Assembly: GCF_030463565.1 (NCBI RefSeq) | Contig: NC_134653.1 | Coordinates: 27,899,150-27,963,149 of the forward strand | Reading direction: 5' to 3' | Source: Pelecanus crispus | Taxonomy: Eukaryota > Chordata > Aves > Pelecaniformes > Pelecanidae | Length of the DNA stretch: 64,000 nt | Part shown: piece after piece, positions 63,363-64,000 of the stretch | How the letters are laid out: each line of letters opens with the position of its first letter | Numbering within the stretch: position 1 is the stretch's first letter | The notes under the pieces: model-generated | The model's input: only the letters and a program-made list of their open reading frames with translations | What the model was told of the DNA's origin: nothing | Database searches by the model: none | Position numbers and translations under genes: made by a program

Positions 63363-64000
63363 TCAAAAGTAGTGCTTCCTGTAATGAGATCTCTTCCTAA
63401 AATGTAAAGCACCGAATTCTTTGGTTATTTCTATAACCAAGTTCCCCTTTGTCTCTGGAAGGAAGAGGTAGATGAAGATGCCTGAGCTGATGAGGATCAC
63501 AGTAAAGATAAACAAACAGAAAGAGATGAGGTTTTCCTGGAAATAAACCAGAGAAAGATAATTCTTTTTTTTTTTTTTCTTTTTCCTTCTCCTTTTACAG
63601 CACCTTGAACATGATAACAAAATGATGACAATGATGGCAAAGTTTCACTTTGTAGCTGTGCACATCCAGTTTGTTTTGTCGTTGTGACATGAAACATGCC
63701 AGTCTTCATGTGTAAAACAGCAATGGGAATAAAATAGTTAAAAATTTCTTCTTACCTGAAGGGAGAGAGTAACTGTGAGGACAGACAGTGCCAAGGCCAT
63801 GAAAGCATAGCCCTTGCACAGCAGTGTCTTCCTGCCAAACTGCTCAATGGTAAAAGTCTGGAAGGGCAGGAAAAGCACTCCCTTCACTGTAAGCACAGCT
63901 AAAGCCTGAGTAACACCCTGATACAGTGCCCCTTACGCACAGCGGAGTGGAAAGGAACACACAGAGACCAACCCCTAGTGATACATATGGAATAAGGCCT
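63363..64000 (-). CDS. SLC2A11-like transporter, copy 3, partial and lacking two exons
   Basis: The 3' part of a third tandem copy, cut by the window edge. Segments: exon 8 equivalent 63937 to beyond 64000 (GLIPYVSLGVGLCVF), exon 9 equivalent 63756-63857 (TFTIEQFGRKTLLCKG to VTLSLQ) and exon 12 equivalent 63363-63536 (ENLISFCLFIF to YLFLPETKGNLVIEI), the last ending in a stop 11 residues earlier than in copies 1 and 2. Only about 220 bases separate the exon 9 and exon 12 equivalents, and no sequence resembling exons 10 or 11 lies there. Those two exons total 204 bp and both borders are phase 0, so joining exon 9 to exon 12 keeps the frame but removes 68 residues and about two membrane segments. 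It may be a decaying copy, a shortened transporter or an assembly deletion. Confidence 0.65.

Overview
The window reads as nuclear DNA of a bird. It has compact multi-exon genes with GT-AG introns and CpG-island promoters. It also has CR1 LINE pieces with the avian 3' tail (repeats of ATTCTATG) and a solo LTR of a type common in birds. The gene content matches the region homologous to chicken chromosome 15; the species cannot be named from the sequence. Every gene recognised lies on the minus strand.

Layout, left to right: (1) 1-4213, mostly featureless DNA with a CpG-rich left edge. (2) 4730-10204, GSTT1, a theta-class glutathione S-transferase (5 exons, 244 aa). (3) 12614-21543, DDX51, a nucleolar DEAD-box helicase (15 exons, 709 aa). 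(4) 22608-24881, MIF (3 exons, 115 aa). (5) 28107-33387, a second MIF-like locus with exactly the MIF exon sizes (108/173/67 bp). All its splice sites look good, but it has a TGA at the first Cys of the CxxC motif and Leu in place of the catalytic Pro. (6) 35199-35780, a solo LTR with a 5-bp target duplication. (7) 36604-45453 and 50149-60170, two complete 12-exon SLC2A11-like sugar-transporter genes in tandem, each 499 aa with almost identical exon sizes. (8) 62387-63178, the 3' end of a CR1 LINE. (9) 63363 to the right edge, the 3' end of a third SLC2A11-like copy that lacks the exons equivalent to 10 and 11.

Exon coordinates were worked out by hand from ORF frames, splice sites and family alignments recalled from memory. 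For the MIF pair and the two complete transporters the exon lengths agree between copies, and all phases are consistent. GSTT1-MIF-SLC2A11 is a known vertebrate linkage (human 22q11). DDX51 is at 12q24 in human, so the window preserves a linkage that is split in human.

The functions are largely independent: xenobiotic conjugation, ribosome biogenesis, cytokine/tautomerase and hexose transport. The most interesting items are the MIF-like locus with its single TGA inside a redox motif, an unusual 5' splice site shared by the two transporters, and the in-frame loss of two exons in the third transporter copy.
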